Source of the DNA: Actinopolymorpha cephalotaxi
GTDB taxonomy: Bacteria > Actinomycetota > Actinomycetes > Propionibacteriales > Actinopolymorphaceae
DNA: 64,000 nt
Direction of reading: 5' to 3'
Assembly (NCBI RefSeq): GCF_013408535.1
Contig: NZ_JACBZA010000001.1
Location: 1,882,850 to 1,946,849 of the forward strand
The position numbers and the translations under genes are program-made. Positions 32,856-42,334 of the stretch are shown one piece after another (within the stretch, counting starts at the first letter, position 1; every line of letters begins with the position of its first letter). Below the pieces are notes generated by a model, which was given only the letters and a program-made list of their open reading frames with translations, was not told the origin of the DNA and made no database searches.

Positions 32856-34217
32856 ATGAGCGACGACGCCCAGCAGCCGACGTCCGCATCCGGTGCCGCC
32901 GAGCGCCGGTCCGCCCCCGACGCCGACGTCGTGGAGATCTGTCGTGACCTGATCAGGATCGACACGACCAACTTCGGCGAGGATCGCGAGGGGCCGGGGG
33001 AGCGGGACGCCGCGGAGTACGTCGCGGGTCTGCTGTCGGAGGCCGGCCTGGAGCCCCAGGTGTTCGAGGCCGAGCACCGCCGCACCTCCGTGGTGGCGCG
33101 CTGGGAGGGTAGCGACCCCGACGCCGACCCCCTGCTGGTGCACGGCCACCTCGACGTGGTGCCCGCGATGGCCGCCGACTGGAGCGTCGACCCGTTCGCC
33201 GGCGAGATCAAGGACGGCTGCCTGTGGGGTCGCGGCGCGGTCGACATGAAGGACTTCGACGCGATGGTGCTGTCGGTGCTGAGGGCCCGGGCACGCGACG
33301 GCCGCCCGCCCCGGCGCCCGGTCGTGCTGGCGTTCACCGCCGACGAGGAGGCCGGCAGCCGCAAGGGCGCCCACTGGCTGGTCGACAAGCATCCCGAGCT
33401 GCTGGCCGGGTGCACCGAGGCGGTCGGTGAGGTCGGCGGATTTTCCCTGACCGTGCGCGACGACCTGCGGCTCTACCCCGTGCAGACCGCCGAGAAGGGC
33501 ATGGCCTGGATGCGGCTGCGGGCCAGGGGCACCGCCGGGCACGGGTCGATGCGCAACGACGACAACTCCGTGACCGAGCTCGCCGCCGCGGTCGCCCGGA
33601 TCGGCGCGCACAAGTGGCCGACCCGGCTCACCCCGAGCGTCCGCGCCTTCCTGGCCGAGGCGTCCGAGGCGCTCGGCGTCGACCTGGACCCCGACTCCGG
33701 CGACGTCGAGTCGACGCTGACCCGCCTGGGCACGGTGTCCCGGATGATCGGCGCCACCCTGAGCAACACCGCCAACCCGACGATGCTGGACGCCGGATAC
33801 AAGGCGAACGTCATCCCTGGCGAGGCCACCGCGACGATCGACGGGCGGTTCGTGCCGGGCGGAGACGAGGAGTTCCTGGCCACCATCGACGAGCTGATCG
33901 GCGACAAGGTGACCCGGGAGATGCTCAACTACGACGTCGCGCCGGAGACGGAGTTCGCCGGGCAGCTGGTCGAGGCGATGAAGTCGTCACTGGTGGCCGA
34001 GGACCCGCAGGGCCGCGCCGTTCCGTACCTCATGTCCGGCGGCACCGACGGCAAGGCCTGGAGCCGGCTGGGCATGCGGTGCTTCGGGTTCGCGCCGCTG
34101 AAGCTGCCGGCGGACCTGGACTTCGTGGGGATGTTCCACGGAATCGACGAACGCGTGCCGACCGACGCACTGGAGTTCGGCGCCCGGGTGCTGGACCGCT
34201 TCCTCGACCAGGCCTGA
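32856..34217 (+). CDS. M20 family metallopeptidase / deacylase
   Basis: 453 aa cytosolic di-zinc hydrolase. Metal ligands are seen in HGHLDVVPA (His, Asp), GRGAVDMKD (bridging Asp), TADEEAGS (catalytic and ligand Glu) and MFHGIDERVP (last His). The lid domain contains GTAGHGSMRNDDNSV, the dimerisation-domain His motif. It is closest in layout to the DapE2/Rv2141c-type peptidases of actinobacteria rather than true succinyl-diaminopimelate desuccinylase; the substrate is not determined. The ATG at 32856 sits close after GGATGAGG. It is divergent from tRNA-Leu and convergent with the DUF5703 gene. Confidence 0.92.
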   Translation: MSDDAQQPTSASGAAERRSAPDADVVEICRDLIRIDTTNFGEDREGPGERDAAEYVAGLLSEAGLEPQVFEAEHRRTSVVARWEGSDPDADPLLVHGHLDVVPAMAADWSVDPFAGEIKDGCLWGRGAVDMKDFDAMVLSVLRARARDGRPPRRPVVLAFTADEEAGSRKGAHWLVDKHPELLAGCTEAVGEVGGFSLTVRDDLRLYPVQTAEKGMAWMRLRARGTAGHGSMRNDDNSVTELAAAVARIGAHKWPTRLTPSVRAFLAEASEALGVDLDPDSGDVESTLTRLGTVSRMIGATLSNTANPTMLDAGYKANVIPGEATATIDGRFVPGGDEEFLATIDELIGDKVTREMLNYDVAPETEFAGQLVEAMKSSLVAEDPQGRAVPYLMSGGTDGKAWSRLGMRCFGFAPLKLPADLDFVGMFHGIDERVPTDALEFGARVLDRFLDQA

Positions 34218-34238
34218 CGGCGCGGGCCGGCCGGGTGG

Positions 34239-34258
34239 TCGGGCCGAGTCGGGCCCGA
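34239..34258. terminator. Short hairpin between M20 peptidase and DUF5703 genes
   Basis: 7-bp arms TCGGGCC/GGCCCGA around a six-base loop in the 56-bp gap between convergent genes. It is modest but well placed. Confidence 0.35.
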
Positions 34259-34273
34259 ACCGGCCGCTCAGGC

Positions 34274-34483
34274 TCAGGCCGTGAGTGCGCCGGGCAGCGG
34301 CCCGGTCTTGGTGACCCGGATGATCTTGCGCCGGAGGGTGACGGTGCGCCGGCCGTCGGGGTAGACCCGGACCCGGGCGAGTTCCCAGCCGCCGTACTCG
34401 GCTCGCTCCACGAGAAACTGCCGCACAACTCTGCGGGACAGAGTGCGCGGCAGCGTCAGCTGATGCGTTTCGTACTCCGCCAT
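34274..34483 (-). CDS. DUF5703 family small protein
   Basis: 69 aa. The sequence MAEYETHQLTLPRTLSRR, then RAEYGGWELARVRVYPDGRRTVTLRRKIIR, matches the small basic actinobacterial DUF5703 proteins, which are usually found near the M20 peptidase and aldo/keto reductase genes as here. It is cytoplasmic with no membrane segment, predicted as a compact beta-rich domain with many Arg residues. The function is unknown. The ATG at 34483 is internal to a longer open frame, and the family start is unambiguous. Confidence 0.8.
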   Translation of the reverse strand: MAEYETHQLTLPRTLSRRVVRQFLVERAEYGGWELARVRVYPDGRRTVTLRRKIIRVTKTGPLPGALTA

Positions 34484-34584
34484 CGGACCATCGTTGCACG
34501 CGGCCGCAGGGGTGTGGCACACGACGGGCCGAACATCCCGGTTTCGGCAGGTCGCCCGTCCTGCGTCCGGTTCCGGGCTCTGCC

Positions 34585-35556
34585 CTAGCGGCGTTCGGGA
34601 TAGCCGAGCGGCGGGGCGGACACGTCGTCCAGAGCGGCACTGATCTCCGGCGGCAGCTCGATGTCGTCCACCGTCAGCGAGCCGCGCAGCTGTGCGGCCG
34701 TACGCGCCCCGACCACCGGCGCGGTGACGCCCGGCCGGTCGCGGACCCAGGCCAGAGCGACCTCCAGCGGCGACAGCCCGAGCCCCTCGGCCGCCCGGCA
34801 GACGGCGTCCACGATGCGGTAGCTGCGCTTGTCGAGGTAGACACCGACGAACCGCTCGAAGTGCGGTGACGCGGCCCGGGAGTCCGCGGGGGTGCCGGCG
34901 CGGTACTTGCCGGTGAGGACGCCGCGGCCGAGCGGGGACCAGGGGAGTACGCCGAGCCCGAGCGCGCCCGCGGCCGGGAGCACCTCGCGTTCGATCCCGC
35001 GCTGCAGCAGGGAGTACTCCACCTGGGTCGAGGCCAGGGTGGCCCGCCCGGGCCAGGCCTGCTGGAACGTCGCGGCGTGCGCGGTCTGCCAGCCGGTGTA
35101 GTTGGAGATGCCGACGTACCTGGCCCGGCCGCTGCTGACCGCGAAGTCCAGCGCGGAGAGGGTTTCCTCCAGGGGTACGGCCGGGCTCCAGGTGTGCAGC
35201 TGCCACAGGTCGACGGTGTCCACGCCGAGCCGCCGCAGCGATCCGTCGAGCTCGGCCAGCAGGGTCCGGCGGGAGACGTCGACCACCCGGTGGCCGCCGC
35301 GCCGGGAGACCCCGCCCTTGGTGGCCAGCACGAGGTTCTCGCGGGGGACGACCTCGCCGAGCAGCCGGCCGAGGACGCGTTCGCTGTCGCCGTCGGCGTA
35401 CCCCGCGGCGGTGTCGACCAGGGTGCCGCCCGCGTCGACGAACGCGGTGAGCTGCTCGCGCGCCTCGTGCTCGTCGGTGTCGCGGCCCCACGTCATCGTC
35501 CCCAGCGCCAGCCGGGAGACCCGCAGGCCGGTCCGGCCGAGGTGGCGCTGCTGCAT
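34585..35556 (-). CDS. Aldo/keto reductase
   Basis: 323 aa TIM-barrel NADPH-dependent oxidoreductase. Catalytic tetrad positions are visible as DTAAGYADGDSERVLG (Asp, Tyr), LATKGG (Lys) and LWQLHTW (His). The cofactor region near the C-terminus reads TAPVVGARTAAQLRGSL. The ATG at 35556 (MQQRHLGRTGLRVSRLALG) is favoured by GGGGGA upstream and family alignment; an upstream ATG at 35583 would add nine residues. It is divergent from the F420-type oxidoreductase. The physiological substrate is unknown, as usual for this family. Confidence 0.9.
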   Translation of the reverse strand: MQQRHLGRTGLRVSRLALGTMTWGRDTDEHEAREQLTAFVDAGGTLVDTAAGYADGDSERVLGRLLGEVVPRENLVLATKGGVSRRGGHRVVDVSRRTLLAELDGSLRRLGVDTVDLWQLHTWSPAVPLEETLSALDFAVSSGRARYVGISNYTGWQTAHAATFQQAWPGRATLASTQVEYSLLQRGIEREVLPAAGALGLGVLPWSPLGRGVLTGKYRAGTPADSRAASPHFERFVGVYLDKRSYRIVDAVCRAAEGLGLSPLEVALAWVRDRPGVTAPVVGARTAAQLRGSLTVDDIELPPEISAALDDVSAPPLGYPERR

Positions 35557-35739
35557 CGACGATCCCCCATCCTGTGCCGCCACGCCCGGGCGGCCGAACT
35601 GTCTCGGAGCCTAGGGCATGCCGGACCGACACGAACGTGCCTGCCGTCCCGTACCCCGGAATCGGCCAGTAAGCTCGCCGCGGCCGTCGGTCCGCGACGG
35701 CGGGACGGACCGCAGCGAACGTACGAAGGGTGACAGCGC

Positions 35740-36813
35740 GTGCGACTGGGACTCACCCTCAGCGCCTGGGACACCGGCGATCTCGCCGACACGGTCCGGC
35801 TGGCGGTCGAGGCGGATCGGCTCGGCTACTCCGTGTGCTGGGCGCCGGAGGCGTACGGCACGGACGCCGCCACCCTCCTCGCCACCGTGGCGGCCCGCAC
35901 CGAGCGGATCGACATCGGCTCCGGGGTCTTCCAGATCCCGGCCCGGGCGCCGGCGATGACCGCGATGACCGCCGCCACCCTGGACGCGCTGTCCGGCGGG
36001 CGGTTCCGGCTCGGCCTCGGCGTGTCCGGTCCGCAGGTGTCGGAGGGGTGGTACGGCGTACGTTTCGACCACCCGCTGGCCCGCACCCGCGACTACGTTC
36101 AGGTGGTCCGGCAGGTGCTGCGCCGGGAGCGGCTGGAGTACGCCGGGAAGCACCTCACGCTCCCGCTGCCCGACGGTCCGGGCAAGCCGCTGCGGTTGTC
36201 CGTCCGACCGCTGCGCCCCGACCTTCCCGTCTACCTCGCCGCCGTCGGCCCGCGCAACCTCGAGCTCGCCGGTGAGATCGCCGACGGCTGGCTGGGCGTC
36301 TTCGTGGCGCCGGAGTTCGTGCCGGACTCCCTCGCCCACCTGCGCGCGGGCCGGGCCCGCGCCGACGGCCCAGACGGCGCCGACAGCTCAGAGAGCCTGG
36401 CCGGCTTCGACGTGGTGGCCTGCGCCCCGGTCGTGACCGGGGACGACGTAGAGGCGTGCGCGATGCCGGTCCGGGGATACGCCGCGCTGTACCTCGGCGG
36501 GATGGGCAGCCGTACGCAGAACTTCTACAACGCGCTGGCCGGCCGGATGGGGTACGCCGAACAGGCCGCGCGGGTCCAGGACCTGTACCTCGCCCGGCAG
36601 CACCGGGACGCCGCCGCGGCGGTGCCCTTCGAGTTCGTCGACAGCACCTCGCTGCTCGGCCCCGTCGACCGGATCGCCGGGCGGCTGCGTGCCTACGCCG
36701 ACGCCGGCGTCACCACCGTGGCCGTCTCACCGTTCGGCGCCACCCACGAGGACCGGGTCGCGACACTGCACACGACGGCGGAGGCGTTCGCCGCCGCCGG
36801 GGTAGGGGAGTAG
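35740..36813 (+). CDS. LLM-class F420-dependent oxidoreductase
   Basis: 357 aa luciferase-like TIM-barrel enzyme. It starts LGLTLSAWDTGDLADTVRLAVEADRLGYSVCWAPEAYGTDA, typical of the F420-dependent LLM family, and includes SGGRFRLGLGVSGPQVSEGWYG, the phosphate-binding region, and IYLAAVGPRN-like VYLAAVGPRNLELAGEIADGW. Coenzyme F420 is the likely cofactor by family, but FMN use cannot be excluded. The GTG at 35740 follows AAGGGTG. The uppP gene begins six bases after its stop, so co-transcription is likely. Confidence 0.9.
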   Translation: MRLGLTLSAWDTGDLADTVRLAVEADRLGYSVCWAPEAYGTDAATLLATVAARTERIDIGSGVFQIPARAPAMTAMTAATLDALSGGRFRLGLGVSGPQVSEGWYGVRFDHPLARTRDYVQVVRQVLRRERLEYAGKHLTLPLPDGPGKPLRLSVRPLRPDLPVYLAAVGPRNLELAGEIADGWLGVFVAPEFVPDSLAHLRAGRARADGPDGADSSESLAGFDVVACAPVVTGDDVEACAMPVRGYAALYLGGMGSRTQNFYNALAGRMGYAEQAARVQDLYLARQHRDAAAAVPFEFVDSTSLLGPVDRIAGRLRAYADAGVTTVAVSPFGATHEDRVATLHTTAEAFAAAGVGE

Positions 36814-36819
36814 ATAGGC

Positions 36820-37659
36820 GTGGAACACACAGTCGGCTGGTTCGGGGCCCTGGTCTTCGGAATCCTGCAGGGGCTCACCGAGTTCCTTCCCATCTCCTCC
36901 AGCGCCCACCTGCGGATCGCGGGCGGGCTCGTGCCCGGCTGGGGCGACCCCGGCGCGGCGTTCACCGCGGTCATCCAGCTCGGCACCGAGACCGCCGTGG
37001 TGGTCTACTTCCGCCGGGAGATCTGGGCGATCATCCGCACCTGGACGCGCTCACTGGTCCGGCCCGAGCTGAGGCGCGAACCCGACGCCCGGATGGGCTG
37101 GTACATCATCGTCGGCACGCTGCCGATCGCCGTCCTCGGCTTCCTCTTCCAGAAGACCATCGAGACCTCGCTGCGGTCGCTGGTGTTCGCGGGGGTGACG
37201 CTGATCGTCTTCGGCGTCATCCTCGGGCTCGCCGACGCCATCGCGGTCAACCGCAAGCCGCTGACCCGGCTGCGGATGCCGGAGGCGCTGGCGTTCGGGT
37301 TCGCCCAGGCGCTGGCGCTGATCCCCGGTGTGTCGCGTTCGGGCGGAACGATCACGGCCGGCCTGCTGATGGGCTACACCCGGGAGGCGGCCGCGAAGTA
37401 CTCCTTCCTGCTGGCGATCCCGGCGGTCTTCGCCTCCGGCCTGCTGGAGATCCTCGACATCGGCGGCGACAAGGCACCCGCCTGGGGGCCGACGATCCTG
37501 GCCACGATCGTGAGCTTCGCGGTCGGCTACGTCGTGATCGTGTACTTCATGCGCTACATCTCCCAGCACAACTTCATGCCGTTCGTGATCTACCGCGCGG
37601 CGCTGGGTGCGCTGGTGCTGCTGTTGCTGGCGTTCGGGGTGCTGCAGCCGTACGTCTGA
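36820..37659 (+). CDS. uppP: Undecaprenyl-diphosphatase (bacitracin resistance)
   Basis: 279 aa polytopic membrane enzyme (BacA family) that dephosphorylates undecaprenyl diphosphate to recycle the lipid carrier for peptidoglycan. Both catalytic motifs are clear: QGLTEFLPISSSAHL near the N-terminus and PGVSRSGGTIT in the second half. About eight hydrophobic helices are present. The GTG at 36820 lies six bases after the LLM oxidoreductase stop. It converges on the CorA-like gene with a 10-bp gap. Confidence 0.96.
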   Translation: MEHTVGWFGALVFGILQGLTEFLPISSSAHLRIAGGLVPGWGDPGAAFTAVIQLGTETAVVVYFRREIWAIIRTWTRSLVRPELRREPDARMGWYIIVGTLPIAVLGFLFQKTIETSLRSLVFAGVTLIVFGVILGLADAIAVNRKPLTRLRMPEALAFGFAQALALIPGVSRSGGTITAGLLMGYTREAAAKYSFLLAIPAVFASGLLEILDIGGDKAPAWGPTILATIVSFAVGYVVIVYFMRYISQHNFMPFVIYRAALGALVLLLLAFGVLQPYV

Positions 37660-37669
37660 GCGGCGACCG

Positions 37670-38647
37670 CTAGAGCCAGCCGGCCCGCCGCAACCGGAGG
37701 TACAGCAGTACGCAGATCACGGCCATCAGGCCCAGGACGGCGTAGTAGCCCCACCACCAGCCGAGCTCGGGCATGTACCGGAAGTTCATGCCGTAGATGC
37801 CGGCCAGCAGCGTGGGTACGGCCGCGATGGCGACCCAGGCGGAGATCCGCCGCGCGTCGTCGTTCTGCTGGACGCCGACCCGCGCCAGATGGGCGCTCAG
37901 GACGGAGCTGAGCAGGTCGTCCAGCGACTCGACCTGGTCCGAGAGCCGCAGCACGTGGTCGGCGACGTCACGGAAGAACGCCGTCTCCTCCTCGCCGACA
38001 CCTGCGACGTGGCCGCGGACCAGCGGGCCGAGCTCGGCGCCGAGCGGGCGGACCGCGCGGCGGAACCCGATCGCGTGCGCCTTCAGCCGGTAGACCGACT
38101 CCGCGGCCTCGCTGACCCGCTCGTTGGAGAACACCGACTGCTCCACGTCGTCCACCGCGTCCTCGAGCAGGTCGGCCACCTCGGCGTACCGGTCGACCAC
38201 GTGGTCGCAGATCGCGTAGAGCACCGCGGCCGGGCCGTGGCCGAGCAGCCCGGCTCGCTCCTCCAGGTCGTGCCGGGCGTGCTGGAGGTCGATGTTCGGT
38301 CCGTGGCGTACGGTCACCACGAAGCGGGGGCCGACGAAGATGTTCACCTCGCCCACCCGCAGCGGCGCCCGCCGGTCGGGCCAGGTGAGCGTCTTGAGCA
38401 CCACGAAGGTGACCTCGCGGTAGGCCTCCAGCTTCGGCCGCTGGTGTGCCTTGAACGCGTCCTCCACGGCCAGCGGGTGCAGGTCGAACGCCTTGGCCGC
38501 GGCGTTGAGCTCGTCCTCGTCGGGCTCGTGCAGTCCGAGCCAGCAGAAGGTGTCCTCGCGCGAGCGCAGGGCGGCGACGGCGCCGTCGATGTCGGATGGG
38601 CTGTCCACCCGATGGCCGTCGCGGTAGATACCGCAGTCCACGATCAT
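37670..38647 (-). CDS. corA: CorA-like magnesium/cobalt transporter
   Basis: 325 aa. A long cytoplasmic alpha/beta and coiled-helix domain leads to two C-terminal membrane helices, the first ended by the family selectivity motif GMNF (YGMNFRYMPEL), then a helix and a basic tail (LRLRRAGWL). The motif YGMN is diagnostic of 2-TM-GxN channels that carry Mg2+ as pentamers. The N-terminal part has ALRSREDTFCWLGLHEPDEDEL and FKAHQRPKLEAY, standard in actinobacterial CorA. The ATG at 38647 fits the family start. It is convergent with uppP and divergent from the phosphatase gene. Confidence 0.92.
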   Translation of the reverse strand: MIVDCGIYRDGHRVDSPSDIDGAVAALRSREDTFCWLGLHEPDEDELNAAAKAFDLHPLAVEDAFKAHQRPKLEAYREVTFVVLKTLTWPDRRAPLRVGEVNIFVGPRFVVTVRHGPNIDLQHARHDLEERAGLLGHGPAAVLYAICDHVVDRYAEVADLLEDAVDDVEQSVFSNERVSEAAESVYRLKAHAIGFRRAVRPLGAELGPLVRGHVAGVGEEETAFFRDVADHVLRLSDQVESLDDLLSSVLSAHLARVGVQQNDDARRISAWVAIAAVPTLLAGIYGMNFRYMPELGWWWGYYAVLGLMAVICVLLYLRLRRAGWL

Positions 38648-38747
38648 CGCCGCCTATTGTGGCCCCTGCTTCTGCTAGCCGCCGACGCCTGCCAGTGGTG
38701 GCCGCCCGGCGCCACCGGGGTTGCCGGCGGCTCGTAGGCTCGACGCC

Positions 38748-39572
38748 ATGGCGACCCTCTTCCTGGTCCGGCACGGACGCACCAAGGCCAACGCCGACGG
38801 CATCCTCGCGGGCTGGACCCCCGGACTCGGCCTGGACGAGGTGGGCAAGGGGCAGGCCGAGAAGCTCGGCGCCCGGATGGCCGGCATTCCCGTCACCGGC
38901 CTGGTCACCAGCCCGCTGGACCGCTGCCAGGAGACCGCGGGGGTCGTTGGCGCCGCCGACGGCCGGCCCACACCCGAGGTCGACGAACGGCTGGGCGAGG
39001 TGCGGTACGGCGACTGGGAGGGCCAGAAGCTCGCCAAGCTCGCCAAGGACCCGCTGTGGAAGGTCGTCCAGCAGCATCCCAGCGGGGTGCACTTCCCGGG
39101 TGAGGGCGCGGAGTCGCTGCGGGCGATGGCCGACCGGGCGGTGGGCGCGATCCGGGAGTGGGACGCCCGGATCGAGGCCGAGCACGGCCCGGACGCGATC
39201 TGGGTGGCGGTCAGCCATGGCGACGTCATCAAGGCGATCCTGGCCGACGCGCTGAGCCTGCACCTCGACCAGTTCCAGCGGATCGTGGTCGACCCGTGCT
39301 CGGTGTCGGTGATCCGCTACACCCCGCTGCGCTCGTTCGTGGTGCGTTCCAACGACTCCGGTGGCGACCTGGCCGCGTTGGTTCCGCCCGCCCGCAAGCG
39401 CCGGCGCACCCGGCGCGGCACCGCCGACAGCGACGCCGCGATCGGTGGTGGCGCGGGCTCCGCGTCACCTGCGGACGCGGGCGCCGGCACCTCCACCGAC
39501 ACGTCCGCCGGCACCTCTACCGGCCGGGGTCGTCGCGGGACGCCCCGGCCGTCCACCGCCTCGTCCACCTGA
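38748..39572 (+). CDS. Histidine phosphatase family protein (MSMEG_4193 type)
   Basis: 274 aa. Phosphoglycerate-mutase-like fold with the phospho-accepting histidine in FLVRHGRTKANADG, an Arg in TSPLDRCQETA, a catalytic acid in ERLGEVRYGDWEG and the second His in VAVSHGDVIKAIL. Residues after about 215 form an Arg-rich then Ser/Thr/Gly/Ala-rich tail of low complexity, longer than the catalytic domain needs. The gene stands first in a conserved run with DUF3090, SCO1664-like and mshC, spaced by only a few bases. It is a probable small-molecule phosphatase, substrate unknown. Confidence 0.9.
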   Translation: MATLFLVRHGRTKANADGILAGWTPGLGLDEVGKGQAEKLGARMAGIPVTGLVTSPLDRCQETAGVVGAADGRPTPEVDERLGEVRYGDWEGQKLAKLAKDPLWKVVQQHPSGVHFPGEGAESLRAMADRAVGAIREWDARIEAEHGPDAIWVAVSHGDVIKAILADALSLHLDQFQRIVVDPCSVSVIRYTPLRSFVVRSNDSGGDLAALVPPARKRRRTRRGTADSDAAIGGGAGSASPADAGAGTSTDTSAGTSTGRGRRGTPRPSTASST

Positions 39573-39590
39573 CCGCGTAGGGTCTGAGGA

Positions 39591-40163
39591 ATGGCTCGTG
39601 TCGTTCACCACCACGAAGCTCCGGAACGCTTCGTAGCTGGCACGGTCGGACAACCCGGCCAGCGCAGCTTCTTCCTTCAGGCCCGCTCGACGGACCTGCT
39701 CACCACCGTCTCGTTGGAGAAGGAACAGGTCTCCGTCCTCGCCGAGCGCGTCGACGCGATGCTGGACGAGGTGCTGCGCCTGTCCGGCGGAGACGCCGTC
39801 ATCCCCGCCGTGGCGCCCACGGAGCTCTCCGACGACGAACCCCTCGACCAGCCCATCGTGGAGGAGTTCCGGGTCGGCACCCTGCGCCTCGCGTGGGACA
39901 CCGAGCAGGAACGCGTGGTGATCGAGGCGTACGAGGTCACCGACGAGGAGGCCGACCCGCCGCCACCGGTGGATGAGGAACCCGACGCCGAAGGTCCGGA
40001 GACGCTGGTCGTGCGGATCACCGGCGCGCAGGCCCGGGCGTTCGTCGCGCGGGCGATGGCCGTGGTGTCCCAGGGCCGCCCGCCCTGCCCGTTCTGCGGC
40101 AACCCGCTCGACCCGGACGGGCACCTGTGCCCGCGGCTCAACGGCTACCGGCGTTCGGCCTGA
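39591..40163 (+). CDS. DUF3090 family protein
   Basis: 190 aa cytosolic protein found across actinobacteria. It begins ARVVHHHEAPERFVAGTVGQPGQRSFFLQAR and ends with a zinc-ribbon-like knuckle CPFCGNPLDPDGHLCPRLNGYRR (four potential metal ligands: C, C, H, C). The middle is acidic. The function is not established. Its invariant position between the histidine phosphatase and the SCO1664-like kinase-fold protein suggests a joint role. The ATG lies 18 bp after the previous stop. Confidence 0.93.
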   Translation: MARVVHHHEAPERFVAGTVGQPGQRSFFLQARSTDLLTTVSLEKEQVSVLAERVDAMLDEVLRLSGGDAVIPAVAPTELSDDEPLDQPIVEEFRVGTLRLAWDTEQERVVIEAYEVTDEEADPPPPVDEEPDAEGPETLVVRITGAQARAFVARAMAVVSQGRPPCPFCGNPLDPDGHLCPRLNGYRRSA

Positions 40164-40166
40164 CCG

Positions 40167-41063
40167 GTGGAGCGGACACGGGGAACCGGCGACGTGAACA
40201 CCCCGGGCGACGTGCCGCCGGACGACGTGGTTGACGGCGACGCCGCGCCGGATGGCGCCGCGCCGGGCGCCCCCGAGGACTCCGTCGACGTGCTCGAGTT
40301 GCTGCGCGAGGGGCGGCTGAACGTCGAGGGCCGCCTCGTCCAGGCGTCGAACGCGACGTTCTACTGCTCGATCGAACACGAGGGTGTCACCGCGGCCGGC
40401 GTCTACAAGCCGGTCCGCGGTGAACGCCCGCTGTGGGACTTCCCACACGGCAGCCTGGCCAGGCGCGAGGCGGCGACGTACCTGCTCTCGGTCGCGTCGG
40501 GCTGGGACCTCGTGCCGCCGACCATCCTGCGAGCCGGGCCGTTCGGCGAGGGCATGGTCCAGCTGTGGATCGACCATGACCCCGAGGATGGGCTGATCGA
40601 CGTCGTACCCCGTACGCAGGTCCCGGCGGGATGGCTGACCGTGCTCGACGCCTACGACGGCGACGGTGACGAGGTCTGCCTGGTGCACGCCGACGACGAA
40701 CGTCTGCGCCGGCTCGCCGTCTTCGACACGGTGGTCAACAACGCCGACCGCAAGGGCGGTCACATCCTCGTCGGGGAGGACGGCCGGTTGCGCGGCGTCG
40801 ACCACGGACTGTGTTTCCACGAGGACGACAAGCTGCGCACCGTGCTGTGGGGCTGGGCCGGCCAGGTGCTTCCCGACGACTACGTCGAGGTGCTCGAACG
40901 CCTCGACAGCGACCTCGACTCCCGCGTCGGCGAGGCGCTGGCGATGCTGATCGAGCCGGCCGAGATCGTGGCGCTGCGACTGCGGCTGACCGGGCAGCTG
41001 GCCGCCCGGACGTTCCGCGAGCCCGGCGAGGGCTGGCCGTCGGTGCCCTGGCCGGTGTTCTGA
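40167..41063 (+). CDS. SCO1664 family protein, PI3/4-kinase-like fold
   Basis: 298 aa. After an acidic Pro/Asp-rich N-tail come kinase-like elements: [28 protein letters not shown] (a nucleotide-binding Lys), [19 protein letters not shown] (catalytic-loop-like Asn/Asp with Asn-Ala-Asp-Arg) and [21 protein letters not shown] (metal-binding Asp equivalent). This arrangement resembles phosphatidylinositol 3/4-kinases, but activity is unproven. The GTG at 40167, three bases after DUF3090, was kept; a GTG at 40194 with GGGGA upstream is a good alternative. It is part of the mshC operon. Confidence 0.88.
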   Translation: MERTRGTGDVNTPGDVPPDDVVDGDAAPDGAAPGAPEDSVDVLELLREGRLNVEGRLVQASNATFYCSIEHEGVTAAGVYKPVRGERPLWDFPHGSLARREAATYLLSVASGWDLVPPTILRAGPFGEGMVQLWIDHDPEDGLIDVVPRTQVPAGWLTVLDAYDGDGDEVCLVHADDERLRRLAVFDTVVNNADRKGGHILVGEDGRLRGVDHGLCFHEDDKLRTVLWGWAGQVLPDDYVEVLERLDSDLDSRVGEALAMLIEPAEIVALRLRLTGQLAARTFREPGEGWPSVPWPVF

Positions 41064-41091
41064 CGATGTTCGACCGCTAGGCTCGACCACC

Positions 41092-42318
41092 ATGAAGGCT
41101 TGGTCGGCTCCCGAGGTTCCCCAGCTTCCCGGACCCGGGCAGGTGCCCATGGTCCACGACCAGGCCAGCGGCGGCCGCCGGCTGAGCGCGCGCGGACCGG
41201 ACGCCCGCCTGTACGTCTGCGGCATCACGCCCTACGACTCCACCCACCTCGGCCACTCGGCCACCTACGTCGCGTTCGACCTGCTCGGCCGGGCCTGGCG
41301 CGACGCCGGGCTCGCGGTCCACTACGTCCAGAACGTCACCGATGTCGACGACCCCCTGCTGGAGCGTGCCGAGCAGACGGGGGAGCCGTGGCAGGCGCTG
41401 GCGCAGCGGCAGACGGACCTGTTCTGCGAGGACATGGCCGCCCTGCGGGTGATTCCGCCGCAGGAGTTCGTCGGTGCGGTGGAGGCCATCCCGTACATCG
41501 TCGACGCGATCGGGGCGCTGCGCGAGCGCGGCGGCGCGTACGACGTGGACGGCGACATCTACTTCCCGGTCGCGGCCGACCCGGCGTTCGGCCAGGTGTC
41601 CCGGCTGTCGGCCGCCGAGATGCGTGCGCTGTTCGCCGAGCGTGGTGGCGACCCCGACCGTCCCGGCAAGCGCGACCCACTGGACTCCCTGATGTGGCGG
41701 CACGAACGCCCGGGCGAGCCGGCCTGGGACACCGCCGTAGGCCGCGGCCGGCCGGGCTGGCACGTCGAGTGCGCCGCGATCGCGCTGAGGTACCTCGGCA
41801 TGGGCTTCGACGTGCAGGGCGGCGGCTCGGACCTGATCTTCCCCCACCACGAGATGTGCGCCTCGGCCGCGCAGGTGCTCACCGGCGAGGCGCCGTTCGC
41901 GCACTCCTACGTCTACCAGGGGATGGTCGCCCTCGACGGCGAGAAGATGTCGAAGTCCAAGGGCAACCTCGTCTTCTCCTCCCGGCTGCGCGGCGAGGGA
42001 GTCGACCCCAACGCGATCCGGCTGGCCGTGCTCGCCCACCACTACCGCGACGACTGGGAGTGGACGCCGGCCGGCCTGGCCGCCGCGACCAACCGGCTGA
42101 ACCGCTGGCGTACGGCCGCGCTCCGGCCGGGCGCCGCCGACGCCGGGAAGGTGCTGCAGGGCGTACGCGAGGCGCTCGCCGCCGACCTGGACGCCCCGGC
42201 CGCGCTGGCCGTGGTGGACGCCTGGGCCGACGAAACCCTGGCCGGCGGCGGCACCGACGAGGAGGCGCCGACGTTGGTTCGCGACGTCTGCGACGCCCTC
42301 CTCGGCGTGCTGCTCTGA
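41092..42318 (+). CDS. mshC: Cysteine:1D-myo-inosityl glucosaminide ligase (mycothiol synthesis)
   Basis: 408 aa paralogue of cysteinyl-tRNA synthetase that couples cysteine to GlcN-inositol using ATP, the third mycothiol step. Landmarks: [16 protein letters not shown] (zinc C43 and the HIGH-type motif), [33 protein letters not shown] (remaining zinc ligands) and KMSKSKGN (K285 onward). The protein lacks the C-terminal anticodon-binding domain of true CysRS. The ATG at 41092 lies 28 bp after the SCO1664-like gene, so it is the last gene of a four-gene operon. It is strong evidence for an actinobacterial host. Confidence 0.97.
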   Translation: MKAWSAPEVPQLPGPGQVPMVHDQASGGRRLSARGPDARLYVCGITPYDSTHLGHSATYVAFDLLGRAWRDAGLAVHYVQNVTDVDDPLLERAEQTGEPWQALAQRQTDLFCEDMAALRVIPPQEFVGAVEAIPYIVDAIGALRERGGAYDVDGDIYFPVAADPAFGQVSRLSAAEMRALFAERGGDPDRPGKRDPLDSLMWRHERPGEPAWDTAVGRGRPGWHVECAAIALRYLGMGFDVQGGGSDLIFPHHEMCASAAQVLTGEAPFAHSYVYQGMVALDGEKMSKSKGNLVFSSRLRGEGVDPNAIRLAVLAHHYRDDWEWTPAGLAAATNRLNRWRTAALRPGAADAGKVLQGVREALAADLDAPAALAVVDAWADETLAGGGTDEEAPTLVRDVCDALLGVLL

Positions 42319-42334
42319 CCGATCATCTGACCGA